A stretch of 64,000 nucleotides of DNA from Candidatus Kapaibacterium sp. (GCA_015490805.1 WFXC01000006.1:1-64000); one strand, 5' to 3'; shown: positions 1 through 9,263, numbered from the stretch's first letter. Notes: generated from the sequence alone by a model not told the origin. Translations and numbers: made by a program.

Positions 1-2
1 GC

Positions 3-170
3 GGGTATCGGTTTTTGCCGGGCGGGGATTTTCTGAGCAATGATCGGCTGGTGGTGACGATGGTGCCGCCGAGAGATACGTTGCCGTTTGCGTATGGGTA
101 TCTGTACGAAGTGGATTTGCAGGGACAGATCATCCGGCAGTTGACAATGATCCCGTTGCCATTTAAGTAG
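3..170 (+). CDS. C-terminal fragment of an unidentified CDS (truncated by window start)
   Basis: Frame 3 is open from base 3 to TAG at 168-170 (GYRFLPGGDFLSNDRLVVTMVPPRDTLPFAYGYLYEVDLQGQIIRQLTMIPLPFK*). Confidence 0.5.
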   Translation, partial: GYRFLPGGDFLSNDRLVVTMVPPRDTLPFAYGYLYEVDLQGQIIRQLTMIPLPFK

Positions 171-194
171 CGTTTCACAAAGAGGAGTGAGGAG

Positions 195-1004
195 ATGCAT
201 CGAAGGTGGATGGTGGTGATCGTGGCAGTTGGGATCATTGGTGGAGGGGTGATCGGGGGATGTGAGGATGTGACTGGACCGCGGAAGGCGCGGAGGGTGA
301 TGGCATTGGATTCGGGGAATTGGTGGGAATACGAATGGGTAGTGGGGAGCCTTGATACCCTGAAGTTTACAAAGTGGGTGCGGATCGAGGTAGTAGGAAG
401 GCGGAGGGTTGATGGTCGAGCGGCGGCGATGGTGGTGTGGCGGTGGCAGTCGGAAGGTGGGGAGTTTCGGGATACGGTGTTCTGGGAGGAACGGAATGGG
501 CAGTTATGGGAGAAGCGGAAGCGGTGGGGGCGAGTGTTTATGGGTGAAGGGCTGGGATGGGGAGCGAAGGTTCGGTGGCTGCCGCTGGCAGATTTTGGAA
601 AGCCGGGATGGGAATACCGGGAGCAACTGAGGGATCTCGATACTGTGGAGATGGTCTTTGTCGATGGTCGGGGAGATACAACAGCGGTTGCGAAGATGGT
701 ACCGGAGGGTGCGGAGTACGGGGTGCGGTATGAAGGGAGGGAGGAGATAGGTTTTGCAGATACAACGGCGGTTGCCCTGCGGTATCGGTGTGGGATGCGG
801 GTTAAGTATACGACGTACGGGTTAGGGAGCAGGGAGTATCGGGGGTGCGAGGGGCAGTGGTTGTGGATCTGGGTTGTTCGGGGGATCGGGATCGTGCAGA
901 TTCAGGTGGCAGATGACTGGTCGTGGGAGTTTATGACTGATTATGAGCCGTGCGAGCCGAGGGATCCGGTGATGTGGCGGTTGCGGCGGTATTCGATTCG
1001 GTAG
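195..1004 (+). CDS. putative lipoprotein, hypothetical
   Basis: ORF of 269 aa with N-terminal hydrophobic stretch ending in GGC lipobox (VGIIGGGVIGGC) and an AGGAG-like RBS upstream. Confidence 0.7.
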   Translation: MHRRWMVVIVAVGIIGGGVIGGCEDVTGPRKARRVMALDSGNWWEYEWVVGSLDTLKFTKWVRIEVVGRRRVDGRAAAMVVWRWQSEGGEFRDTVFWEERNGQLWEKRKRWGRVFMGEGLGWGAKVRWLPLADFGKPGWEYREQLRDLDTVEMVFVDGRGDTTAVAKMVPEGAEYGVRYEGREEIGFADTTAVALRYRCGMRVKYTTYGLGSREYRGCEGQWLWIWVVRGIGIVQIQVADDWSWEFMTDYEPCEPRDPVMWRLRRYSIR

Positions 1005-1211
1005 TGGGAGGTATGCTGGCATCATCAGTGTTCTGATTTGTTCCGTTCGAGCATAGCGTTGCCCTTTTGGTATCGTGATGCAAACCTGCTGTGTCTGATA
1101 CTGCCCTGCGGGGTTGCCAGGCTGAAATCTTCAGGTGCTGTGACGCAGTTCTGCTTTGTGGAGATTCCTTCCTTTACAGCGCAGCGGAATTTCCGTTTTT
1201 GCAGGGGCGCT

Positions 1212-1342
1212 GACTTTAGTCGGCAATTGCTGGGAGCGCCGGCTTCAGCCGGCAAAAATGCACACGGCAGCGTGTGCTTCCAGCGCAATATATAGGGGCA
1301 CAGCACCGCTGCGCTCACGGGCAGCCCATTAGGTTGCCCCTA
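1212..1342. repeat. cluster of short perfect palindromes upstream of the cmr operon
   Basis: GACT-TT-AGTC (1212-1221), GCCGGCT-TC-AGCCGGC (1238-1253), GCACACG-GCAG-CGTGTGC (1260-1277), TAGGGGCA...TGCCCCTA (1293-1300/1335-1342). Confidence 0.65.
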
Positions 1343-1558
1343 CGAGATTTGGGAATTCGGGTAAGCACAGAGGATCGTCTCTCCAGGTATGACCTGAACG
1401 GTGCAGGGATAAATTGATATGTCTGCACACGGCAACGTTACGTACTTGTGCAAATCCTCTCCTATTTTGAGAACCTTCTCAAATTGTGCGAACAGCAACG
1501 ACATAACGCGCAATCTCGTATCTTTGCGACCAGTAGCAACAGAATGGGAAGCTGGTAA

Positions 1559-2692
1559 ATGGCATCCGAAATGCACGGTTTGATCACGCTGGAATTGGTA
1601 ACACCTGCTTTCATCGGGGGTGCTGAACCGCGAGGAAAACCGGAATTCCGCATCCCTTCTTTACGCGGCGCCCTTCGCTACTGGTGGCGTGCGCTGTTCG
1701 GAGCAGGAGTAGAAGACTCGCGAGCGCTGCTCCAGAAAGAATCGAAACTTTTTGGGAGTACAGATAAAGTATCAGCGGTGCAGCTTCGGTTACACAAAGC
1801 AGCCACGCCCACACCGAAATCCTACAGTAAGCTCACCCAAGGGAAACCCGGCATCAGCTATTTATGGTTTGCGGCACGGAAAACCAAAAACGACCCTGAA
1901 CGGCAAGCGTTACCCGATGGGTCACGGTATGTTATTGATGCTTCAATCCACCACCGATCCAGCCCACAGGAACTCTGGAAACAGTTCTACGCCGCTCTCT
2001 GGCTTCTTACCCGCCTTGGGGGCATTGGCACTCGCGCTCGCCGAGGAGCAGGCGGAATACAGGTAGCAGACATACAGTCCTCCACAGAACTCTCTAACCT
2101 TCCTCCGCTGCCAATTCGAGCAACGACAGTAGAACAATTCGGGGAAGAGCTTCAATCGGGAATCCAGCAACTTCGGCGGAACCTACCACCTGATGCATTG
2201 TCAACACAGCCCACATTTCACCTTTTGCATCCAGAATTTGCAGAGATTTGCCTGATAGATCGCTCTTTCTCATCGTGGCAAGAAGCGCTGAACTTTATTG
2301 GTTCCTCCCTGCAAAGCTTTCGCAAATCCAGGTTTCCGGAAGATGCTCGCATTGTTAGTGATCTCATTTTCCGCCACCATTACACTCCTAATCGTACAAT
2401 CCGCCGAGCAGCTTTTGGACTGCCGCTGCCTTTCTTCTTCCGGAGAGAACGACGTGGTGCCACGGTTGATCCCCGACGCGGATCACCCCTGTTCATCCGT
2501 ATTGTGAAACTGGCTGGGCAACAACGCTACGCAATCGTCCTGACATTTTTCAAAGCGCAATTTCTCGACAATGATCACCGCCCCAGTATTCGGGGTCAAA
2601 AGTTTCAAATTCCATCGTATGCTCCCATTGAGCAATGGCTGGATACGCTGAATCTCTTCCAGATCGAACTGAATCGGCATAACGAAGGATAA
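1559..2692 (+). CDS. cmr1: type III-B CRISPR RAMP protein Cmr1
   Basis: N-term LITLELVTPAFIGGAEPRGKPEFRIPSLRGALRYWWRALFG typical of Cmr1 RAMPs; first gene of cmr operon. An internal ATG at 1571 is also possible. Confidence 0.93.
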   Translation: MASEMHGLITLELVTPAFIGGAEPRGKPEFRIPSLRGALRYWWRALFGAGVEDSRALLQKESKLFGSTDKVSAVQLRLHKAATPTPKSYSKLTQGKPGISYLWFAARKTKNDPERQALPDGSRYVIDASIHHRSSPQELWKQFYAALWLLTRLGGIGTRARRGAGGIQVADIQSSTELSNLPPLPIRATTVEQFGEELQSGIQQLRRNLPPDALSTQPTFHLLHPEFAEICLIDRSFSSWQEALNFIGSSLQSFRKSRFPEDARIVSDLIFRHHYTPNRTIRRAAFGLPLPFFFRRERRGATVDPRRGSPLFIRIVKLAGQQRYAIVLTFFKAQFLDNDHRPSIRGQKFQIPSYAPIEQWLDTLNLFQIELNRHNEG

Positions 2693-2697
2693 AACCA

Positions 2698-5600
2698 ATG
2701 GCTGTTTCTCGCTGGGAACGAAAAATTGTTGCGCTCCTGCACGATCCTCCGGATAAGCCATTTGCGATTAGAAAACACGCGGACCGGGGCCGAGATCTCG
2801 TAGAAATTCTCTTGGGTACTGAGCCCAAAACCCAGTCAAACGTCAAAACAGCAGATCAACAAATGTCTGCTGCTGACCGTTTGGTCTTTCCCGATGGAGT
2901 GAGCCGGTTCTGGTCAACCCATCCCCCATTGCTGGTTCATCCTACCAGCGGGCGGCAGCATCGCCTCCCTGACACCATTATGGACTTTGATCCTGAGATC
3001 ACGAAATCTGTCATAGCTCAATTCTCCAAAGGCTTTACACCAGAAGAACAGACACTGGAAAAACAGCAGCGGCTCTACCTCGCATTATGGCGTTGCCTGC
3101 CCGATGCGCTCAGCCAGGCGTTTGCCTCGACCCCAGGGAATCTTTTCGAGCTCCTACCCGCCGAAACCCGACAACCGGACCACCCACTACCGCTGCACGT
3201 TGCCCTGACAGCAGCAGCCGCTGATGCCCTGCAGGGAAAACCTGCGATCCCCGCACTCCTGCATTTTTCCTTTTCGCCAGTGCAAAGCTTTATCGCTGCT
3301 GCGCGCAAAACGCAGGACCTGTGGATGGGAAGCTGGCTCCTTTCATACCTGAGCTGGACTGCCATCCAAACAATTGCCGACGTGTACGGTCCCGACGTCA
3401 TCCTGTACCCGTGGCTTTACAAACAGCCGCTCTGCGACGACTGGCTGCTTCGGGAAAAACAACTGGGAACGCTCCTGAACAACAATCTCTGTACCCTTGC
3501 ACCTCCTCGGTTAGATCTTCGGTTAGATCTTCCCACCTTACCCAACAAATTCGTGGCGTTGCTTCCGTGGGGCGTTCAGAAAGGTCCCCCATATCAGCGC
3601 GTCCAGGAAGTTGCTGCCCGTGCAGAGCAGATGTTTTATCAACGATGGAAAGACATTGCTCAGGCGGTCAAAAATTTTCTGAAAAACGAAATTCCCCACC
3701 TGTGGGATCATTACACTGAACAAATCTGGGACGAACAAACGGGAATCGGGGCCCGTTCCTCCACCATTCCCTTCTCTGTCTTCTGGACAATCTTCCCTTG
3801 GGGCTTCGGCGATTCTGCTGACCCCAACAGTGTGCTACAACTGTACAGGAACCTTTGCAATCCCGGTGATGACTGGGAATTTCAAAAAGTCTATGACGTT
3901 CTCAAATCCAGAGGGAAATATAAGCCCAAACTTGGAACCGTCTACTCCGTGGTGTACGAACTTTCCGACCGATTCTTCCGCTCCCGCAAAACCACGCGCG
4001 TGTTTAGCCAGCGGGCAATACGCGGCAGCAAATGCACAATGTGCGGTGAGCGTGAAGCGCTGCACTCAGAGCCGGCAAGGGCGCGAGAATTCTGGACGCA
4101 GGTAGCCAGGCAGAACCAGCTTTCAACAAAGTTCAAACCTGAAGGGAAAGAACGACTGTGTGCCGTCTGCACAGTGAAGCGACTTTTACCGGAAATTCTG
4201 CGATCTGCTAAAGCAACGGAACTCGGACTTCCGCAATTCTCCCGCACCAGCTATCCTTCCACCAGTGACATTGCATCCCGGGAGGACTCGAACCCCCAAC
4301 CCTCTGATCCGACCAGCTATCCTTCCACCAGTGACATTGCATCGGCAGCTTTCAAGCAGGATCTGCTCCACGCACTCAAAGAAACAGATGCCCAAAAAGC
4401 CCATCACAGAGCGGCATTGCAAAAAGCACTGGAAGCGCTTTTTAACGCTCTCGAAGCCCTGAAAGTCAGACCAACGAATGATCCTCACACCATCCCCCGA
4501 TTGGGCAAGCTGGTCCAACACCTACCCAAAGATCTGCGACCACTCGGCGAACAAATTGTCCAGCTTGACGGAGAAATTTTCTACGAAGAGCGGTACACCG
4601 TCGAAAGTTTTCAAGAGTCAACGGGCGAGTCACCGTCGGAAGCACAACTGGAGGCAGCACGGCAGAAACTTCGCACCGTTCTCGCCATAGCGGATCGGTT
4701 AGGTATTCGAAAACCCGAAAAATACTATGCCATCGTGCTGATGGACGGCGATCAGATGGGGAAGTGGATCAGCGGTGCTCATGATGGACTCCCACGGTTT
4801 CGAGATATACTCTATCCGGGATTAGCCGAAGAGTTGCTCAGTAAAGATTCTTCGGACTCCCAGAACCAATGGACGGCATTGCTGGAACTCAAGCGGATTG
4901 TTACCCCCTCTTTTCACGCCCTTATCTCCTTCGCACTGAATAACTTTGCCCTCCGCTTAGTACCGAAAATCGTCGAGGAACTGTGTCCGGCACGACTGGT
5001 TTATGCCGGCGGCGATGACGTTCTGGCACTGGTGCCGCTGCGATATGCGCTGGAAATAGCGCGCTTGCTGCGCGCCGCTTTCTCAGGAGAAATTCGCTTC
5101 GATGGCGATAATGCCAGAGCGCTCTTTGGCTCACCGGAAGCAACCGGATACGTCGAACTCGACGGCGCTCTGCTGCTCACGATGGGTCCGCCAGCAACTG
5201 CTTCCGCTGGCATCGCCATCACCCACCATCTGGATCCCCTGGACATCGCGCTCCAGGCAGCACGATTGGCAGAAAGGACGGCAAAACACCAGTACGGAAG
5301 AAATGCCCTCAGCCTTTACCTGCTCAAACGCTCCGGCGAAGAACTGCGCGTAGGCAATGCCTGGTTCGTGTCCCTGAACGGCGCCACCGTGGACATTGTT
5401 CAGCAGTTGAACAAAATCGCAACCGCTTTACAAACGGCAAAACTCAGCCGCTCCTTCCCGAAATCCGTAGCAGCCGAAGCAGAAGATCTGGAACAGCTTC
5501 CTATCGAAGCACGCATCAGCCGCACGAGCTATCTACTTTCGCACACTGGGGAACGCCCCAGATCCTCCAGCGAAGAAGATCAGAACGGGTTATCAAAGAA

Positions 5601-5760
5601 AGAACTGGAAGCGTTACTCCAGCAACTGGTGAGGATTTTTGCATCGGACAATGCCGCCAGAACCGATACCGCAGATAAAACCAATGGATCTTCGTGGCAA
5701 CGCTTCGGGATGCTGGCAGAATGGCTGAATGTCTTACGATTCCTGACAACGGAGGCGTAG
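2698..5760 (+). CDS. cas10: type III-B CRISPR Cas10/Cmr2, HD and GGDD motifs present
   Basis: LLHDPPDKPF HD-type motif, CTMCGE...CAVC zinc finger, LVYAGGDDVLALVPL palm motif, 1020 aa. Confidence 0.95.
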   Translation: MAVSRWERKIVALLHDPPDKPFAIRKHADRGRDLVEILLGTEPKTQSNVKTADQQMSAADRLVFPDGVSRFWSTHPPLLVHPTSGRQHRLPDTIMDFDPEITKSVIAQFSKGFTPEEQTLEKQQRLYLALWRCLPDALSQAFASTPGNLFELLPAETRQPDHPLPLHVALTAAAADALQGKPAIPALLHFSFSPVQSFIAAARKTQDLWMGSWLLSYLSWTAIQTIADVYGPDVILYPWLYKQPLCDDWLLREKQLGTLLNNNLCTLAPPRLDLRLDLPTLPNKFVALLPWGVQKGPPYQRVQEVAARAEQMFYQRWKDIAQAVKNFLKNEIPHLWDHYTEQIWDEQTGIGARSSTIPFSVFWTIFPWGFGDSADPNSVLQLYRNLCNPGDDWEFQKVYDVLKSRGKYKPKLGTVYSVVYELSDRFFRSRKTTRVFSQRAIRGSKCTMCGEREALHSEPARAREFWTQVARQNQLSTKFKPEGKERLCAVCTVKRLLPEILRSAKATELGLPQFSRTSYPSTSDIASREDSNPQPSDPTSYPSTSDIASAAFKQDLLHALKETDAQKAHHRAALQKALEALFNALEALKVRPTNDPHTIPRLGKLVQHLPKDLRPLGEQIVQLDGEIFYEERYTVESFQESTGESPSEAQLEAARQKLRTVLAIADRLGIRKPEKYYAIVLMDGDQMGKWISGAHDGLPRFRDILYPGLAEELLSKDSSDSQNQWTALLELKRIVTPSFHALISFALNNFALRLVPKIVEELCPARLVYAGGDDVLALVPLRYALEIARLLRAAFSGEIRFDGDNARALFGSPEATGYVELDGALLLTMGPPATASAGIAITHHLDPLDIALQAARLAERTAKHQYGRNALSLYLLKRSGEELRVGNAWFVSLNGATVDIVQQLNKIATALQTAKLSRSFPKSVAAEAEDLEQLPIEARISRTSYLLSHTGERPRSSSEEDQNGLSKKELEALLQQLVRIFASDNAARTDTADKTNGSSWQRFGMLAEWLNVLRFLTTEA
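4246..4343. repeat. 32-bp direct repeat (4246-4277 and 4312-4343) flanking a 34-bp antisense tRNA-like segment, in frame within cas10
   Basis: ACCAGCTATCCTTCCACCAGTGACATTGCATC occurs twice, identically, period 66 bp = 22 codons; the core CCGGGAGGACTCGAACCCCCAACCCTCTGATCCG is the reverse complement of a tRNA T-arm/variable region. Confidence 0.9.
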
Positions 5761-5762
5761 CA

Positions 5763-6944
5763 ATGAAGTGGCACTTATTGTTAGAACCCGTGGATGTCTG
5801 GCTCTTTCGCGATGGACGTCCTTTCGTTGCCGGTGAAGCCCACCGTGCACGAAGTATTTTTCCACCAACGCCCTACACGCTACAAGGCGCGATTCGTGCC
5901 AAAGTGCTGTTTGACGCAGGTGTTGACCTGATGGAATACGCTCACCAGAGCAGCGAAGCTGCTCGCGAGCTTGCCCGCCGCATTGGCGCTCCGGGGCGTG
6001 GATACGGGCAACTCCGCATCACCGGTCCCGTTTTAGCCCGATCAACCAACGGACAAATCACCCTGTACTACCCTGTTCCGGCGGATATGGTCAGAATCTC
6101 GGCGGAAAACGACGGAGAGACAACAGACACGGTCAAAATCACTGCAACAACGCTCCAGCCACTTGGAAAGGATTTTATGATGGAGGATTTTTCCGATATT
6201 CAAGTTCCCGCCCTTCAATTTCTCTGGGTACCCCGATCCCATATCGAATCCGTTGGGGGATGGCTCACTGCCTCGGACTTCGAGAAATACTTAGCCAACA
6301 GCGGGAAAGACTTTCAAGTCACGATCTACCGCAACAGCTTCTTTTTCCAGACTGAACGCCGGGTTGGGATTCAAATAAATCCTGAGCGGCTCACCACCGA
6401 AGAAGGACGGATCTACCACGCTGATTTCCTCCGCTTTACGCCCGGTACCAGCCTGGTTGCTCAAATCGCTGGAATCGAACCGTTTACCCCTCAAACTGGC
6501 TATTTACAACTGGGTGGAGAAGCTCGCGCTGCCTACTACACCGTTGAACAACAACCGCTGTCCGGATGGTTTCTTAACCAATCCGTACTGAACAATGCGA
6601 CGTTTTCCGGCAGATTCAAGATGATCTTCCTGACCCCCGCCTACTTTCGTCACGGCTGGCATCCTGAGGATTGGTCGACCTTCTTCCCGAATGCCAGCGT
6701 TCGGTGTGTCGGCGCTGCTATTCCGGGAGCCCAGATGATCGGTGGGGCGGTTGTTGATGACCGTCGTCGATCGAGAAATTTTGAACGGACGGCGTACCGC
6801 TTTCTTCCTGCAGGATCGGTGCTGTTCTTTGAAACCGATCAGCCGATTTCGTATAATGGACAACCGGTAACCGAAACACCGGAAGACAGTGACGGGGATC
6901 TCCAGCATATTGGCTTTGGGAGCGTTGTAATTGCTCCTTACTGA
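5763..6944 (+). CDS. cmr3: type III-B CRISPR RAMP protein Cmr3
   Basis: MKWHLLLEPVDVWLFRDGRPFVAGEAHRARSIFPPTPYTLQGAIRAK, typical Cmr3 N-terminus; ATG at 5763 rather than the longer ORF start. Confidence 0.93.
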   Translation: MKWHLLLEPVDVWLFRDGRPFVAGEAHRARSIFPPTPYTLQGAIRAKVLFDAGVDLMEYAHQSSEAARELARRIGAPGRGYGQLRITGPVLARSTNGQITLYYPVPADMVRISAENDGETTDTVKITATTLQPLGKDFMMEDFSDIQVPALQFLWVPRSHIESVGGWLTASDFEKYLANSGKDFQVTIYRNSFFFQTERRVGIQINPERLTTEEGRIYHADFLRFTPGTSLVAQIAGIEPFTPQTGYLQLGGEARAAYYTVEQQPLSGWFLNQSVLNNATFSGRFKMIFLTPAYFRHGWHPEDWSTFFPNASVRCVGAAIPGAQMIGGAVVDDRRRSRNFERTAYRFLPAGSVLFFETDQPISYNGQPVTETPEDSDGDLQHIGFGSVVIAPY

Positions 6945-7004
6945 AGAAAGACACAGTTGAACACTGATGCAAAGTGAGAGTTTTACAATAAACGGAGCAA
7001 AACG

Positions 7005-7943
7005 ATGTATCAACAAGCAATGATCCTCAGCCTGTACGCCGAAACCCCTGTCCACGCAGGTACGGGGGCAACGCCGGGTATTGTTGATCTCCCGATTCAG
7101 CGAGAACGGCATACGCAGTACCCCATTATCCAGGGATCCGGCGTCAAAGGCGTGCTACGCGATCTGGCAGCGATGCGATCTCAGAACAACGCCGGGTTGA
7201 TAGACAGCATTTTTGGACCCGATTCCCAGAGAGCTTCAGAGTACGCTGCTGCAATCTCCGTTTCTGACGCTCGCATTCTCTGCTTTCCAGTGCGATCGCT
7301 GCAAAATGTTTTCGTATGGGCAACTGCTCCTTTTGCTTTAGCCCGATTGCAGCGTGATGCAATCAATAGCGGAATTCCACTGCCCTGGACACCGCCTCAA
7401 CTCGATAACAACACCGCTCTGGTGGCTTCCGATGCAGTGTTGATCAACAACACCTTGATCCTCGAAGAGTTCAGTTTCCAGGCACAATCCTCTCCCGCCG
7501 CTATGGAAATTGCCCGGTGGATTGCTGAGCACCTTTTTCCTGCTGACGATCATTACCAATTCTGGAAAGACGCCTTCACGAAACGCTTTGTCATTCTCCC
7601 CGAAGACGTTTTCCGTGATTTCGTCCAGCATTCAACTGAGATCGTCAGCCGCACCAAATTAGATGACAGCACAAAAACCGTTCAGCGGGGTGCTCTCTGG
7701 ACAGAGGAATATCTCCCCAGCGATTCGTTGCTTTACAGTACGATCCTGGCGACTCAGACTCGCGCTCCCCGAAATGGTGACAATGCGCCGCCACAGTTAG
7801 ATGCTCAACTGGTCATCAACCAGCTCAAACAATGGTTCAACAACCAGCGTATCCAGATCGGCGGCAATGCCACCATCGGGCGTGGAATAGTAGCGTTACG
7901 AACACTTACCGCTTCGTCCAACAACACAGGAGGAGCACAATGA
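7005..7943 (+). CDS. cmr4: type III-B CRISPR RAMP protein Cmr4 (backbone, RNase subunit)
   Basis: YAETPVHAGTGATPGIVDLPIQRERHTQYPIIQGSGVKGVLRD, Cmr4 signature incl. the Asp in the thumb loop. Confidence 0.95.
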   Translation: MYQQAMILSLYAETPVHAGTGATPGIVDLPIQRERHTQYPIIQGSGVKGVLRDLAAMRSQNNAGLIDSIFGPDSQRASEYAAAISVSDARILCFPVRSLQNVFVWATAPFALARLQRDAINSGIPLPWTPPQLDNNTALVASDAVLINNTLILEEFSFQAQSSPAAMEIARWIAEHLFPADDHYQFWKDAFTKRFVILPEDVFRDFVQHSTEIVSRTKLDDSTKTVQRGALWTEEYLPSDSLLYSTILATQTRAPRNGDNAPPQLDAQLVINQLKQWFNNQRIQIGGNATIGRGIVALRTLTASSNNTGGAQ

Positions 7944-8383
7944 GCAAGGGAGCAGCAGCGATGAACCGACGAACCTTAGAACAGCAGCGGGCATATGCTG
8001 CGTGGAAAGCAGTAGCGGAAGTCAAGCCAAAGGAAGCCAAGCAAAAAGACTTCCACGTAAAATATCGGAGCTTAGCCCGGAATCTTCCTTCAATGATTCT
8101 CAGCAACGGACTGGGCGCAACCTTAGCCTTTATCAAGTCCAAGGGCAGTGCAGAACATCAGACAATATACACCCATCTGGATCGCTGGCTGGCCCAATGG
8201 ATCCGTTCCTGGTTGAACAGCACCGTTTCTCAAGGTATCCTTGAATGGATCGTTGCCGAGAGCACCAGTGAAACATACCGTATGGTCACTACCGAGGCAC
8301 TGGCTTTCTCTCAATGGCTGAAACGCTTTGCGGAATCAGAAATCCCGGACGAACAATCGCCGGACGAACAATCGGAGGCATAA
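7940..8383 (+). CDS. cmr5: type III-B CRISPR small subunit Cmr5
   Basis: MSKGAAAMNRRTLEQQRAYAAWKAV..., ATGA overlap with cmr4, small helical protein at cmr5 position; start chosen at 7940 with AGGAGG RBS. Confidence 0.88.
   Translation: MSKGAAAMNRRTLEQQRAYAAWKAVAEVKPKEAKQKDFHVKYRSLARNLPSMILSNGLGATLAFIKSKGSAEHQTIYTHLDRWLAQWIRSWLNSTVSQGILEWIVAESTSETYRMVTTEALAFSQWLKRFAESEIPDEQSPDEQSEA
8345..8374. repeat. 15-bp tandem duplication (x2) at the cmr5 3' end
   Basis: CCGGACGAACAATCG repeated exactly, encodes PDEQS-PDEQS. Confidence 0.9.
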
Positions 8384-8387
8384 GCAG

Positions 8388-9263
8388 ATGGCAAAAGGGA
8401 AAAAATACCGACCTCATCATTCCGGCAAAAAGAGAAACGACAAGCATAAACCCCAACCAGTGGTCTACCTGCCCAAAAGTGTTCGCGAGCAATTACCCAA
8501 AACACCCAGCGGCTCTGTTCGAGACCATTTAGGACTCTGGCTCTCAAAGTACATTAGCTGGGAACAGGATAAAGATGGGAAAGTGAAAGTCTCCCGGACT
8601 TTCCAGCGTCGACTTACCCACCACGGAATTCTTCACCTTGGCGGAAACGCTGCCAAAATAGCCGAAGCAGCATTACAGCGACAGCGTCGTCTGCTCCAGA
8701 AGCTTCAGCAGCAGGGTTATCACACCCACGCTTTTGAACTGGTGACAGCTTCCCGAATGGTTGTGGGATTGGGCATTGAAAGTGTGCTGGAAACCAATCT
8801 CCGGCTCCATCACACGTATGGCATTCCCATCATTCCTGGCTCTGCCCTCAAAGGACTTGCCCGATCCGCTGCGCTCCGATCCGTCGATACGTCCAATCCC
8901 ATCTTCCAAACAGCCTTTGGGAAACAGCAACAGGTGGGATCGGTGATCTTTTTCGATGCTCTTCCCCTGCCTCAGGGAAACAATCACGACCGGTTGCTCA
9001 AGCTTCAACTCGATGTAATGAACGTCCACTTTCCAGATTACTACACCGGTAAAAATTTCCCGACCGAGTGGCAAAACCCAAACCCGATTTTCTTTCTTAC
9101 CGTTGCTTCGGGCACTGCTTTCCTTTTCAGCCTTGCGGTACCACCGAACCGGGACCAGCAAACGCTCTCGCAGGTTGCGCAATGGCTCCAGCAAGGACTT
9201 ACCACAATGGGAATTGGCGCCAAAACTTCTGCTGGTTATGGATTTTTCCGAACGCCTTCGTAG
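8388..9263 (+). CDS. cmr6: type III-B CRISPR RAMP protein Cmr6
   Basis: HTHAFELVTASRMVVGLGIESVLETNLRLHHTYGIPIIPGSALKGLARS and C-term GIGAKTSAGYGFF, Cmr6 signatures; ATG at 8388 (MAKGKKYRPHH). Confidence 0.93.
   Translation: MAKGKKYRPHHSGKKRNDKHKPQPVVYLPKSVREQLPKTPSGSVRDHLGLWLSKYISWEQDKDGKVKVSRTFQRRLTHHGILHLGGNAAKIAEAALQRQRRLLQKLQQQGYHTHAFELVTASRMVVGLGIESVLETNLRLHHTYGIPIIPGSALKGLARSAALRSVDTSNPIFQTAFGKQQQVGSVIFFDALPLPQGNNHDRLLKLQLDVMNVHFPDYYTGKNFPTEWQNPNPIFFLTVASGTAFLFSLAVPPNRDQQTLSQVAQWLQQGLTTMGIGAKTSAGYGFFRTPS

Noticed and set aside
1025-1318. Small ORFs 1025..1318 (-) and 1038..1295 (+)
   Set aside because: Overlap each other and the palindrome cluster; no RBS or recognisable domain; treated as non-coding.
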